Of a stretch of 64,000 nt of DNA, positions 25,640 to 35,126 are shown piece by piece; the stretch's first letter is position 1, and each line of letters begins with the position of its first letter. Origin of the DNA: Caulobacter mirabilis (lineage in GTDB: Bacteria > Pseudomonadota > Alphaproteobacteria > Caulobacterales > Caulobacteraceae); contig NZ_CP024201.1 of NCBI RefSeq assembly GCF_002749615.1, positions 4,484,001-4,548,000 on the forward strand, written 5' to 3'. Both the position numbers and the translations under genes were made by a program. The notes beneath the pieces were generated by a model. That model was not told where the DNA came from. It ran no database searches and saw nothing but the letters and a program-made list of their open reading frames with translations.

Positions 25640-26242
25640 ATGCCCCTGTTGCTCCCGTCCGGAACCACGCTGGTCGCCGCCACCCACAATCCCGGCAAGG
25701 CCAAGGAGCTGGTCGCCCTGCTCGACGGGCGGTTCGATATCCTGTCCGCCGGCGCGCTCGGCCTGCCCGAACCGGACGAGACCGAGAGCACCTTCGTCGG
25801 CAACGCCCTGCTGAAGGCGCGCCACGCCGCCGAGCGTTCCGGCAAGATCGCCATCGCCGACGATTCGGGCCTGTCGGTCGCCGCCCTGGACGGCGCGCCC
25901 GGCATCTTCTCGGCCCGCTGGGCCGGCCCCTCGAAGGACTTCGCCGAGGCCATGGCCAAGGTCGAGGAGCGAATCCTGGAGACCGGTTCGGACGATCGCA
26001 GCGCCTGGTTCACCAGCGCCCTGGCGGTCGCCTGGCCGGGCGGTCCGTCGGTCGTGGTGGAAGGCGTCGTCCACGGAACGCTGGTCTTCCCGGGCCGGGG
26101 AACGCGCGGCTTCGGCTACGATCCGATCTTCGTTCCCGAAGGCCATGACAAGACGTTCGGCGAGATGGACCCCGCCCAGAAGGACGCCATCAGCCACCGC
26201 GCCCTGGCGTTCGCCAAGCTGAAGGCCGCCTTGTTTGACTGA
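25640..26242 (+). CDS. rdgB: non-canonical purine NTP pyrophosphatase (RdgB/HAM1)
   Basis: A 200-residue enzyme that hydrolyses ITP, dITP and XTP to monophosphates and so keeps deaminated purines out of DNA and RNA. Motifs are VAATHNPGKAKEL at the N-terminus, IADDSGLSVAALDG, and GFGYDPIFVPEGHDKTFGEM split at FGYDPIF, ending ISHRALAF. The ATG at 25640 has AAAGGA upstream (25628-25633); the earlier in-frame ATG at 25592 lacks family similarity. The end overlaps the hemW start by eight bases. Confidence 0.95.
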   Translation: MPLLLPSGTTLVAATHNPGKAKELVALLDGRFDILSAGALGLPEPDETESTFVGNALLKARHAAERSGKIAIADDSGLSVAALDGAPGIFSARWAGPSKDFAEAMAKVEERILETGSDDRSAWFTSALAVAWPGGPSVVVEGVVHGTLVFPGRGTRGFGYDPIFVPEGHDKTFGEMDPAQKDAISHRALAFAKLKAALFD

Positions 26243-27389
26243 CGCCCCGGCGCCGCTGGGGATCTATGTCCACTGGCCCTACTGCGCCCGGATCTGCCCC
26301 TACTGCGACTTCAATGTGGTGCGCGACCGCGGGCAGACCGAGCAGAAGGCGCTGGCCGACGCCATCGTCGCCGACCTGGAGGCGCAGCGCGCCCTGACCG
26401 GCGACCGGCGGCTCGTATCGATCTTCCTCGGCGGGGGCACGCCCTCGCTGATGAACCCGGACTGGACGGCCCGGATCGTCGAGACGGCGCGCCGCCTCTG
26501 GACGCCCGAGGCGGACCTCGAGATCTCTCTCGAAGCCAACCCGACCGACGCCGAAGCAGGTCGCTTCGCCGGCTTCCGGGACGCGGGCGTGAACAGGCTG
26601 TCTCTGGGCCTGCAGTCGTTCGACGATGCGGCGCTGAGCTTCCTTGGCCGCAACCACGACGCCGACCAGGCGCGCCGGGCCGCCGAAACCGCGGCGGCGA
26701 CCTTTCCCCGCCTGTCGGTCGACCTGATCTACGCCCTGCCCGACCAGACGCCGCGGGCCTGGCGCGACCAGCTGCGCCAGGCCATCGATCTGGGCGCCGA
26801 GCATGTCTCGCCCTACCAGCTGACCATCGAGGCCGGCACGGCCTTTGACCGCGCGGTTCGCCGCGGGACCTTCACTCCGCCCGACGACGGCGTGGGCGAA
26901 GCGCTCTACGACACGACCCAGACGACGCTGGAACGCGCGGGCTTCGAAGCCTACGAGGTCTCGAACCACGCCAAGGGCGAAGCCGCGCGGTCCCGGCACA
27001 ACCTCGTCTACTGGCGCGGGCAGGACTACGTGGGCGCCGGGCCGGGAGCCCACGGGCGGCTGTCGCTCGATGGCGTGCGAACCGCGACGACCGCGGAGGC
27101 GCACGTGGCGGCCTACATCCGAAGGGTCGCCGAAGCCGGCGCCGGCTTCGAAGCCGAATCGCTGACGCCGGCCGAGGCGGCGGAAGAGCGCATCCTGATG
27201 GGCCTGCGCACCTATGAAGGCGTCCCCTGGCCGGAGCTGAGGGCGCTGAACCTGGCGCCGACGAGCGACATGGTCCGGGACTTGGTCGGACAGGGTCTTC
27301 TGGTCGACGATCCCGCCCGTCTCCGCGCCACGCCGAAGGGACGGTTCGTCCTCGACGGCGTGACGCGGGCGCTGATCGTCCATCGATAA
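26235..27389 (+). CDS. hemW: radical SAM heme chaperone HemW
   Basis: A 384-residue radical SAM protein. The iron-sulfur cysteines are in YCARICPYCDFNV (CxxxCxxC, near residue 14), followed by FLGGGTPSLM and the HemW-type C-terminal domain. The last cysteine is followed by DF rather than the CxF seen in oxygen-independent coproporphyrinogen oxidase HemN, which supports HemW. HemW inserts heme into respiratory enzymes. The start is TTG at 26235, inside the end of rdgB, so the two genes are translationally linked. Confidence 0.92.
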   Translation: MTDAPAPLGIYVHWPYCARICPYCDFNVVRDRGQTEQKALADAIVADLEAQRALTGDRRLVSIFLGGGTPSLMNPDWTARIVETARRLWTPEADLEISLEANPTDAEAGRFAGFRDAGVNRLSLGLQSFDDAALSFLGRNHDADQARRAAETAAATFPRLSVDLIYALPDQTPRAWRDQLRQAIDLGAEHVSPYQLTIEAGTAFDRAVRRGTFTPPDDGVGEALYDTTQTTLERAGFEAYEVSNHAKGEAARSRHNLVYWRGQDYVGAGPGAHGRLSLDGVRTATTAEAHVAAYIRRVAEAGAGFEAESLTPAEAAEERILMGLRTYEGVPWPELRALNLAPTSDMVRDLVGQGLLVDDPARLRATPKGRFVLDGVTRALIVHR

Positions 27390-27412
27390 TCCTCCCCGCA
27401 AGCGGGGAGGAT
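27389..27412. terminator. bidirectional hairpin between hemW and mmsA
   Basis: A 10-bp perfect stem (27389-27398 with 27403-27412) closes over CAAG between two convergent genes. The stem begins at the hemW stop codon. The T-run is short on both strands, so termination may be inefficient. Confidence 0.5.
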
Positions 27413-27419
27413 CGTCCTC

Positions 27420-28931
27420 CTACTTCATCGTCGGGATGACGAAGCTCGAATCCCCGACTTCGCCTTCCGGCCAGCGGGCGGTGACGGTCTTCACCTTGGT
27501 CCAGAACTTCAGGCCTTCCATGCCGTGCTGGTTGGTGTCGCCGAAGGCCGAGCGCTTCCAGCCGCCGAACGTGTGGTAGGCGACCGGCACCGGGATCGGC
27601 ACGTTGATGCCGACCATGCCGACGTTGACCCGCTGGGCGAACTCCCGGGCGGCTCGGCCGTTGCGGGTGAAGATGGCGACGCCGTTGCCGTACTGGTGCT
27701 TGCTCGGCAGCTCGACCGCCTCCTCGAAGGACTCGGCGCGGACCATCTGCAGCACCGGGCCGAAGATCTCCTCGTGGTAGGTCTTCATCCCCGGCTTCAC
27801 GCCGTCGAAGAAGCTCGGGCCGATGAAGAACCCCTTCTCATAGCCCTGCAGCCGGAAGTCCCGGCCGTCGACCACCAGCTCGGCGCCCTCGTCCCGACCG
27901 ATCTGGATGTAGTCGGCGATCTTGGCGCGGTGGGCGGCCGAAACGACCGGGCCGTACTGGGCCTCCGGATCGGTGCTGACGCCGACCTTGAGGGTCTCGA
28001 TCTCGGCGACCATGCGGTCACGCAGTTCGTCGGCGACCTTCTTGCCGACCGGCACGACCACCGGCAGGGCCATGCAGCGCTCGCCGGCCGAACCGAAGGC
28101 GGCGCCGGACAGGTCCTTCACCACCTGGTCGAGGTCGGCGTCGGGCAGGACGACACCGTGGTTCTTGGCGCCGCCCATGGCTTGGACGCGCTTGTTGTGC
28201 AGCGTGCCCTGCGAATAGACGTAGTGGGCGATGTCGGAGCTGCCGACGAAGCTGACCGCCTTGATCTCCGGATGCTGCAGGATGGCGTCGACGGCGGTCT
28301 TGTCGCCATGCACGACGTTCAGCACGCCCTTCAGGTCGATGCCGAGATTGGCGCCGGCCTCCATGAACAGTTCGGCCAGGCGCACCGGCACGGTCGGATC
28401 CTTCTCCGACGGCTTCAGAATGAAGGTGTTGCCCACCGCGATGGCCACGCCGAACATCCACATCGGGATCATGGCGGGGAAGTTGAACGGGGTGATGCCG
28501 GCGACCACGCCCAGCGGCTGGCGCATCGAGTAGACGTCGATGCCCGGACCGGCGCCCTCGGTGTACTCGCCCTTCAGCACATGGGGGATGCCGCACGCGA
28601 ACTCGATGACCTCCAGGCCGCGCTGGATGTCGCCCTTGGAGTCGGCGATGACCTTGCCGTGCTCGCTGGACAGGGTCTCGGCGAGCTCGTTCATATGCGC
28701 CTCGACCAGCCGCTTGAACTCGAACATCACCCGGGCGCGGCGCTGCGGATTGGTCGCCGCCCAGGCCGGCAGGGCCGCCGCCGCCGCCTGGACCGCCATG
28801 TCCAGTTCGCCCTCCGTGGCCAGCTGGACGCGGGCCTGGACCTCGCCGGTGTTGGGGTTGAAGACATCACCGAACCGCCCGGAAGCCCCTTCGAAGGCCG
28901 AACCGTTCACAAAGTGGCGGATTTCCCGCAT
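27420..28931 (-). CDS. mmsA: CoA-acylating methylmalonate-semialdehyde dehydrogenase
   Basis: A 503-residue aldehyde dehydrogenase superfamily enzyme. The catalytic Cys is in GSAGERCMALPV, the NAD-site motif is SFVGSSDIAHY, and FNFPAMIPMWMF is typical of MmsA. The Glu that acts as base in ordinary aldehyde dehydrogenases is replaced in the family by Asn (GAKNHGVVLPD), consistent with CoA-dependent thioester release. It converts (methyl)malonate semialdehyde to propionyl- or acetyl-CoA in valine and inositol breakdown. No valine-pathway neighbours are present. Confidence 0.94.
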   Translation of the reverse strand: MREIRHFVNGSAFEGASGRFGDVFNPNTGEVQARVQLATEGELDMAVQAAAAALPAWAATNPQRRARVMFEFKRLVEAHMNELAETLSSEHGKVIADSKGDIQRGLEVIEFACGIPHVLKGEYTEGAGPGIDVYSMRQPLGVVAGITPFNFPAMIPMWMFGVAIAVGNTFILKPSEKDPTVPVRLAELFMEAGANLGIDLKGVLNVVHGDKTAVDAILQHPEIKAVSFVGSSDIAHYVYSQGTLHNKRVQAMGGAKNHGVVLPDADLDQVVKDLSGAAFGSAGERCMALPVVVPVGKKVADELRDRMVAEIETLKVGVSTDPEAQYGPVVSAAHRAKIADYIQIGRDEGAELVVDGRDFRLQGYEKGFFIGPSFFDGVKPGMKTYHEEIFGPVLQMVRAESFEEAVELPSKHQYGNGVAIFTRNGRAAREFAQRVNVGMVGINVPIPVPVAYHTFGGWKRSAFGDTNQHGMEGLKFWTKVKTVTARWPEGEVGDSSFVIPTMK

Positions 28932-29032
28932 AGCGTTCTCCCGGACGCAAAATGAATGGGGCGTTTTATGCCTTCATCGAAGCGCCGCCTAGGCGCTTTG
29001 CGCCGCGCGACCTCGCCTCTAGACTCCATGAC

Positions 29033-29908
29033 ATGGTCGACGCCGCGATAGTCAACAATCCAGAAGCCGCGCAGATGCGTCGATCCCACATCGTCGACGT
29101 GCTGATCGAGGAGCGCGCCCCGCGCCTGTCCCGCTCGCCGGCCTGGCCGTTGGTCCGCCCGCTGCTCTATCGGATGCTCGACTACCGCAAGGCCCGGGCC
29201 ATGGCCGACGCCATCGGCCCGATGGACGGCAAGGCGGCGCTGGACTTCGTCTCCGACCTGCTGGCGCTTCATGTCGAGGTCTCGGGACTGGAGCGCCTGC
29301 CGCGCGAAGGGCGCTGCATCCTCGTCTGCAACCATCCGACCGGCATCGCCGACGGGGTCGCGGTTTTCGACGCCCTCAAAGGCGTTCGGCCCGACATCCT
29401 GTTCTACGCCAACTCCGACGCCCACCGGGTGGCGGCCCGATTCGACGAGGTGCTGATCCCGGTCGAGTGGGTCGAGGCCAAGCGCACCCGCGAACGGACC
29501 CGCCTGACCCTGGCCATGACCCGCCAGGCCATGGAGGCTGAGCGAGCCCTGGCGGTCTTTCCGGCCGGTCGCCTGGCCCGCCGCGGCGAGGATGGGGTTC
29601 TGACGGATCCGCCCTGGATGCCGACGGCCATTTCGGTCGCCGCCAAATACGCCGCCCCGATCGTGCCGCTTCACCTGGAAGGCCCCTGGGCGACGCTGTT
29701 CCACCTGTTCGACCGCTTCTCGCAGGAACTGCGCGACATCACCCTCTTCCACGAACTGCTCAACAAGCGCGGGCGGAGGTTCCGGCTGATCGTCGGCCAA
29801 CCGATCGCGGCCGATCGCCTCGATCCTGACGCGGCCGTCGCCAGCGCCGCTATCAAGGCCTATGTCGAGCGCGTGCTGCCCGCTTCGCCCGACACGCCCT
29901 TCAAATGA
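29033..29908 (+). CDS. PlsC-type lysophospholipid acyltransferase (hemolysin-like branch)
   Basis: A 291-residue acyltransferase. The catalytic motif is CNHPTGIADG, an H-x5-D variant of the usual H-x4-D shared with hemolysin-like and OlsA-type acyltransferases. VFPAGRLARR matches the FPEG substrate-phosphate block, and IVPLHLEGP is motif IV. It probably acylates a lysophospholipid or amino-acid lipid at the inner membrane. The ATG at 29033 is preferred because the 27 codons added by the ATG at 28952 use many codons rare in this genome. It ends with a four-base overlap (ATGA) with tsaE. Confidence 0.78.
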   Translation: MVDAAIVNNPEAAQMRRSHIVDVLIEERAPRLSRSPAWPLVRPLLYRMLDYRKARAMADAIGPMDGKAALDFVSDLLALHVEVSGLERLPREGRCILVCNHPTGIADGVAVFDALKGVRPDILFYANSDAHRVAARFDEVLIPVEWVEAKRTRERTRLTLAMTRQAMEAERALAVFPAGRLARRGEDGVLTDPPWMPTAISVAAKYAAPIVPLHLEGPWATLFHLFDRFSQELRDITLFHELLNKRGRRFRLIVGQPIAADRLDPDAAVASAAIKAYVERVLPASPDTPFK

Positions 29909-30366
29909 CGCCGCCCGCCGAGACCGCCCTGCCGGACGATGCCGCGACCGCGCGCCTGGGCGCCGCCGTGGGCGCCGCGCTGCGCGCCGGCGAGGCCGTC
30001 TGCCTGACCGGACCGCTGGGCGCCGGCAAGTCGACCCTGGCCCGGGCGCTGGTCCGGTCCCTGACGACCCCGGATGAAGACGTGCCGAGCCCGACCTTCA
30101 CGCTGGTGCAGTTCTACGAGGCGGCGGACTTTCCGCTGGCGCATTTCGACCTCTACCGGCTGTCCGATCCTGACGAAGCCTATGAGATCGGTCTCGAGGA
30201 CGCGCTAGTCGACGGCGCGGCGATCATCGAATGGCCGCAGCGGCTGGAGGGGGACCTTCCGGCGGACCGGCTGGACATCGACATCGGCTTCGACGAGACG
30301 GGGGAGGGTCGCCGCGCGCGGCTGACGGCTCACGGCGCATGGGAAGGTCGCAAACTTGAGTTCTGA
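29905..30366 (+). CDS. tsaE: tRNA threonylcarbamoyladenosine biosynthesis ATPase TsaE
   Basis: A 153-residue P-loop protein. Walker A is LTGPLGAGKSTLARAL, followed by the family blocks SPTFTLVQFYE, HFDLYRLSD and IIEWPQRLEG. TsaE works with TsaB and TsaD to form t6A37 in ANN-decoding tRNAs. Its ATG overlaps the acyltransferase stop by four bases, and its 3' end overlaps the TTG start of amgK by 11 bases. Confidence 0.95.
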   Translation: MTPPAETALPDDAATARLGAAVGAALRAGEAVCLTGPLGAGKSTLARALVRSLTTPDEDVPSPTFTLVQFYEAADFPLAHFDLYRLSDPDEAYEIGLEDALVDGAAIIEWPQRLEGDLPADRLDIDIGFDETGEGRRARLTAHGAWEGRKLEF

Positions 30367-31447
30367 ACGCGAGGCGCTGAAGGCGGACTTCCTGGCCCGG
30401 CACGGACTGGCCGACGCCCGTCGAGACGTGATGAGCGGCGACGCCTCTACGCGCCTGTACGAGCGGGTCTATCCGTCCACGGGCGGCAGCCTGGTCCTCA
30501 TGGATCAGCCGCCGGCGCTGGAGACCAGCGTCTGCCCGCCCGGCGCGACCGACGCCGAGCGGCTGTCCCTGGGCTACAACGCCGCCGCGCGGCTGGCCGC
30601 CGGCTCGGTCGCCGCCTTCGTGGCGACAGCCGACTACCTCCGCGGCCGCGGCCTGTCGGCGCCCCAAGTCCACGCCTATGACGTCGAGAACGGCCTGGCG
30701 GTGCTGGAGGACCTGGGCGATGGCCTGTTCGCCACGCTGATCGCCGAGGGCACGCCGGAACGGCCGCTGTATGAGACCGCCGTCGATCTGCAAGCCGTGC
30801 TCCATGCCGAGCCGCCGCCGCAGGTGCTGGCCGTCGACGACCTGTGCTGGCCGCTGCTGACCTACGACACCCTGGCCCTGAAGGTCGCCACCGACACCTT
30901 CCTCGAATTCTGGCCGCAGTTCGCGAACATCCCCGCCTTCTCCGCCGACGCGGTCGCCGAATGGGACGCGCTTTGGGCGCCGGTCTGGGTGAGGGGCGAG
31001 GCCGGGGCCAAGGTCTTCGCGCATCGCGACTATCACGCCCAGAACCTGCTCTGGCTGCCGGAACGGACCGGCGTGGCGCGGATCGGCCTGCTGGACTTCC
31101 AGGACGCCCTCTGCGCCCACCCCGCCTGGGATCTGCTGCATCTGCTGCAGGACGCCCGTCGCGACGTCTCGCCCGAGCTGGAAGCGGCGATGCTCGACCG
31201 CTACCTCGCCGCGCGCCCCGAGTTGGAGCGCGCGTCCTTCCTGGCCGACTACCGCGCGCTGGCCGCGTCCAACGCGGCGCGGATCCTGGGCCGGGTCTTC
31301 GCCCGCCAGGCGCTGCTGGGCCGGCCGCAGTACAAGGCCTACATGCCCCGCACCTGGCGCGCCCTCGAGCGCGACCTGGACGATCCGGGAATGGCGGGGC
31401 TGAAGGCCTGGTTCGATCGCCACGTTCCCGCGGAGGCGCGGGCATGA
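30356..31447 (+). CDS. amgK: N-acetylmuramate/N-acetylglucosamine anomeric kinase AmgK
   Basis: A 363-residue aminoglycoside-phosphotransferase-fold kinase. The catalytic loop is VFAHRDYHAQNLLWL and the metal Asp is in IGLLDFQDALCAHPAWDL. AmgK phosphorylates recycled MurNAc or GlcNAc at C1, and MurU then makes UDP-MurNAc, which bypasses de novo synthesis and its fosfomycin target MurA. The TTG at 30356 follows GGAAGG (30342-30347). Placement directly before murU with a four-base overlap supports the specific assignment rather than an antibiotic kinase. Confidence 0.9.
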   Translation: MSSEREALKADFLARHGLADARRDVMSGDASTRLYERVYPSTGGSLVLMDQPPALETSVCPPGATDAERLSLGYNAAARLAAGSVAAFVATADYLRGRGLSAPQVHAYDVENGLAVLEDLGDGLFATLIAEGTPERPLYETAVDLQAVLHAEPPPQVLAVDDLCWPLLTYDTLALKVATDTFLEFWPQFANIPAFSADAVAEWDALWAPVWVRGEAGAKVFAHRDYHAQNLLWLPERTGVARIGLLDFQDALCAHPAWDLLHLLQDARRDVSPELEAAMLDRYLAARPELERASFLADYRALAASNAARILGRVFARQALLGRPQYKAYMPRTWRALERDLDDPGMAGLKAWFDRHVPAEARA

Positions 31448-32172
31448 GCGGTGCGCCCAAGGTCGCCATGGTGCTGGCCGCCGGCCTCGGCACCCGCATG
31501 CGCCCCCTGACCGACGATCGGCCCAAGGCGCTGGTCGAGGTCGGTGGCAAGGCGCTGATCGACCACATGCTCGACCGGCTGGCCCAGGTCGGGGTCGAGA
31601 CCGCCGTGGTCAACGTCCACGCCTTCGCCGACAAGCTTGAGGCGCACCTGAGGGCGCGCGACGCGACCGGCGTCCTGCCTCGCATCGTCATCTCGGACGA
31701 ACGCGCCCAGCCGCTGGAGACCGGCGGAGGGATCAAGCTGGCCCTGCCGCTGCTGCCGAAGGACGCCTTCTGGGTGGCCAACATCGACTCGGTCTGGATC
31801 GGGGACGGCGACCGGGCCCTGGAGGCGGTCGCAGCGGCCTGGGATCCGGCGACGATGGACGTCTGCCTGCTGACCGCCTCGACAAACGAATCGATGGGCT
31901 TCCACGCCACCGGCGACCTGTTCTTCGACGACGAAGGCCGCGTGCGCTTCAAGGATCAGGGCGAGACCGCGCCGCTGGTCTACGTCGGGGTCCATATCGC
32001 CAAGCCCTCGGTCGTCGAGAATGGCCCTGAAGGCCCCTTCGGCCTGCTGCCGCTCTGGAAGGACCTCACCAAGCTCGGCCGCGTCCGCGGCGTCGCGCCG
32101 CCGGGGCTGTGGATGCACGTCGGCGATCCGGTCGCCCGCGAGGAGGCCGAGGCGAGGCTGGCCCAGGGATGA
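31444..32172 (+). CDS. murU: N-acetylmuramate-1-phosphate uridylyltransferase MurU
   Basis: A 242-residue nucleotidyltransferase. The nucleotide-binding loop is MVLAAGLGTRMRPLT, with the Lys in RPKALVEVGGK and the metal Asp in FWVANIDSVW. It converts MurNAc-1-P and UTP to UDP-MurNAc in the AmgK/MurU peptidoglycan recycling route. The ATG at 31444 lies in the amgK stop (ATGA), and the murU stop overlaps the addB start in the same way. The long upstream frame is a shadow of amgK. Confidence 0.92.
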   Translation: MSGAPKVAMVLAAGLGTRMRPLTDDRPKALVEVGGKALIDHMLDRLAQVGVETAVVNVHAFADKLEAHLRARDATGVLPRIVISDERAQPLETGGGIKLALPLLPKDAFWVANIDSVWIGDGDRALEAVAAAWDPATMDVCLLTASTNESMGFHATGDLFFDDEGRVRFKDQGETAPLVYVGVHIAKPSVVENGPEGPFGLLPLWKDLTKLGRVRGVAPPGLWMHVGDPVAREEAEARLAQG

Positions 32173-35126
32173 GCAACCCCTTCGAGCATCCGGCGCCGCG
32201 CTGGTTCTCGATCCCGGCGCACCGCCCCTTCCTCGACGACCTGGCCGCCGGCCTTCTGGCGGCCCTGCCCGAGCCCGAAGGCCTGGCCGATGCGGTGGTG
32301 CTGACCCCGACCCGTCGGGGCGCCCGTTCGCTGGCCGAGGCCTTCGTGGCCGCCGGCGACGGCCGCGCCGTGCTGCTGCCGCAGATCCGCGCCATCGGCG
32401 ACCTGGAAGAGGGCGAGCCGCCCTTCGAGCCTGGCAATCTGTCGCTCGACATCCCGCCCGCCATCGATCCGCAACGACGGCGCTACGAGCTGGCCCGGCT
32501 GGTCGCTGATCACAGGGGTTTCGGCCGCGACCTCGACGCCGCCGGGGCGCTGGAGCTGGCCGACGCCCTCGCGGCCTTCCTCGACGGTCTCCAGATCGAG
32601 GAAGTCGAGGACGCGGCCCGCAAGCTGGACGGGCTGGTGTCGCTCGACATGGCCGCTCACTGGCGCCGCTCCGCCGAGGTGCTGGCCATCGCGCTGGAGC
32701 TGTGGCCGAAGCGGCTCAAGGCGTTGGGCCTGATCGACGTCGCCGATCGTCGCGTAAAGTTGCTGGGCGCGTTGCGGGACCAGTGGATCGCGCATCCTCC
32801 AGAGCATCCGCTGATCGCCGCCGGATCGACCGGCACGGCGCCGGCCACGGCCCGCCTGCTCGACGCTGTCGCCCGTGCGCCGAAGGGACTGGTGATTCTG
32901 CCCGGCCTGGACGAGGGCTTGGCCGACGCGGCCTGGGCCAAGGTCGAGGATCAGCACCCCCAGGGCGCCATGAAGCGACTGCTCGACCAGTTCCGACTGA
33001 CCCGAGCCGACGTTCGGGCCTGGCGCCCAGACGCCGATTCGCGCGGCCGTTGGCGCCGCCGTCTGATCAACGAGGCGCTTCGCCCGGCTGAGGCCACCGC
33101 CGACTGGCGCTCCGTTCTCGATGGTCTGCGGCGCGAGGGCGAGGCCGCGGGGGTCGATCCCCTGCGCGAAGGTCTGACAGGGCTTTCCGTCGTCGGCGCC
33201 CGTCAGGAGGAGGAAGCGGCCGACGTCTGCGCCTTGCTGCTCCGAGAAACGCTGGAGACGCCCGGCAAGACCGCCGCCCTGATCACCCCCGACCTCGCCC
33301 TGGCCCGCCGGGTCAGCGCCCGTCTGGCCCGGTTCGGCGTCCTGGCCGACAGCTCCGCCGGCGCCCCCCTGGCCGGCTTCCCCGTCGCGGTGCTGGCTCG
33401 GCTGGTCGCGGACTGGGCCGTTGATCCGTTGTCGCCGGTGCTGCTGCTGGCGATCCTGAAACACCCGCTCGCCGCCAACGCGATCGCCCCCGAGGCCATC
33501 GCCGGGATCGAGCGACTGGCGCTGCGCGGCCCGCGATGCGGCGACCGCAAGGCCCTGCTGACGCGCCTCGCCTCGCGCCCGGACCTCATCGAGGCTGCGG
33601 AGACATTGTTCGCCGCTCTGGATCTGGCCCTCGCGCCCTTCGTCGACGGCGCGGCGCCCGCTCACGAAGCCGCCTACGCCCTGGTCGAAACCCTCGAAGC
33701 CCTCGGCGGCCAGGCCGTCTGGAGCGGTCCGGCGGGCGAGGCCTCCTCCGCCCTGTTCGCCGGCCTGATCGCGGACGGCGAGGGGCTGCCGCCCGGCGGC
33801 CCGCGGGCCTTCGCCGACCTGGTCGGACGGCTGCTTGACGGCGAGACCGTCCGGGCGCTCGGAACGCCTCATCCCCGGCTGCGGATCCTGGGCGCGCTGG
33901 AAGCCCGGCTGCTGCGCGCCGATCGGCTGATCCTCGCGGGGCTGGAGGACGGGGTCTGGCCGCGCGGCGCGCCGATCGATCCCTTCCTGTCGCGGCCGAT
34001 GCGCAAGCGGCTGGATCTGCCGTCGCCCGAACGCCGGCTCGGCCTCACGGCCCACGACTTCGCCCAGGCCGCCTGCGCGCCCGAAGTGGTGCTGGTCCAC
34101 AGCCATAGGCGCGAGGGTCAGCCGGCCGTCGAGTCGCGCTGGCTCTGGCGACTGCGCACCCTGGCGCGCGGCGCCGGCGTCGAACTGCCCGGACGTCCGG
34201 AACTGCTGGACTGGGCCCGCTCGCTGGACGCGGCCGGCGACTATGCGCCCACGCCTCGCCCGGCTCCGGCTCCCCCGATCGAGGAGCGACCGGACACCTT
34301 CGCCGTCACCCGCATCGAGGCCCTGACCCGCGACCCCTACAGCGTCTGGGCGCGCGACATCCTCAAGCTGTTTCCGCTCGACCGCCCCGACGAGCCCGTC
34401 GAGTCCAAGGCCCGCGGCACCGCCATCCACAAGGCGTTCGAAGACTTCGCCGCCGCCTGGACCGACGGCGAGCCGCCCGCCGCGGCCGAACTGTTCGAAC
34501 GCCTGTACCTCAAGGCCCTGGTCGACCAGGGCCTCCCCCAGTCGATGCTGGCCCGGGAGCGCGCCCTCGCCCGGGAAGCCGCTCGCTGGGCCGCCGACCT
34601 GGAACGCCGCCGCCGCGCCGATGGTCGCGAGGTGCATGTCGAACGCTCCGGGACGCTGACGATCCCGGTCCAGGGCCGCGCCTTCACCCTGACCGCCAAG
34701 GCCGACCGGATCGAGATCACGCCCGAGGGCCTGGGCCATGTGCTGGACTTCAAGACCGGCGGCGCGCCCAGCGCCAAACAGATCGACACCGGCTTCTCGC
34801 CGCAGCTGACGCTCACGATGGCCATCCTGCTGGCCGGCGGGTTCGAGGGCCTGAAGGCCTACGCCGGCGACCTCGCCTATCTGCGCGTCACCGGCCGCCA
34901 ACCCCCGGGCGAGGAGATCGTCCGCAAGGCGGCCGGGCCGGAGAGCGAGGAGGCCGCCGCCTTGGCCTACGAGGGCGTGCGGAAGCTGCTGGCCCTCTAC
35001 CAGGATCCAGCGCGCGGCTATCGCTCGCGCACGGCGCCGCAGTTCGTGAAGACCTACGCCGGCGACTACGACCATCTCGCGCGGGTGTTCGAATGGTCCA
35101 CCGGCGGCGAGGAGGGCGGCGAATGA
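32169..35126 (+). CDS. addB: double-strand break repair protein AddB
   Basis: A 985-residue protein of the alphaproteobacterial AddB type. It contains inactivated helicase-like domains and a C-terminal PD-(D/E)XK nuclease visible as KADRIEITPEGLGHVLDFKTG. The early GADSRAR-like P-loop motif is degenerate (LTPTRRGARSLAE). AddAB is the counterpart of RecBCD: it resects broken ends and loads RecA. The ATG at 32169 overlaps the murU stop by four bases; the 20 extra codons upstream are shadow sequence. addA follows with a four-base overlap. Confidence 0.92.
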   Translation: MSNPFEHPAPRWFSIPAHRPFLDDLAAGLLAALPEPEGLADAVVLTPTRRGARSLAEAFVAAGDGRAVLLPQIRAIGDLEEGEPPFEPGNLSLDIPPAIDPQRRRYELARLVADHRGFGRDLDAAGALELADALAAFLDGLQIEEVEDAARKLDGLVSLDMAAHWRRSAEVLAIALELWPKRLKALGLIDVADRRVKLLGALRDQWIAHPPEHPLIAAGSTGTAPATARLLDAVARAPKGLVILPGLDEGLADAAWAKVEDQHPQGAMKRLLDQFRLTRADVRAWRPDADSRGRWRRRLINEALRPAEATADWRSVLDGLRREGEAAGVDPLREGLTGLSVVGARQEEEAADVCALLLRETLETPGKTAALITPDLALARRVSARLARFGVLADSSAGAPLAGFPVAVLARLVADWAVDPLSPVLLLAILKHPLAANAIAPEAIAGIERLALRGPRCGDRKALLTRLASRPDLIEAAETLFAALDLALAPFVDGAAPAHEAAYALVETLEALGGQAVWSGPAGEASSALFAGLIADGEGLPPGGPRAFADLVGRLLDGETVRALGTPHPRLRILGALEARLLRADRLILAGLEDGVWPRGAPIDPFLSRPMRKRLDLPSPERRLGLTAHDFAQAACAPEVVLVHSHRREGQPAVESRWLWRLRTLARGAGVELPGRPELLDWARSLDAAGDYAPTPRPAPAPPIEERPDTFAVTRIEALTRDPYSVWARDILKLFPLDRPDEPVESKARGTAIHKAFEDFAAAWTDGEPPAAAELFERLYLKALVDQGLPQSMLARERALAREAARWAADLERRRRADGREVHVERSGTLTIPVQGRAFTLTAKADRIEITPEGLGHVLDFKTGGAPSAKQIDTGFSPQLTLTMAILLAGGFEGLKAYAGDLAYLRVTGRQPPGEEIVRKAAGPESEEAAALAYEGVRKLLALYQDPARGYRSRTAPQFVKTYAGDYDHLARVFEWSTGGEEGGE

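Noticed and set aside
27525..28955. 476-codon open frame opposite mmsA
   Set aside because: Shadow of a clear aldehyde dehydrogenase gene.
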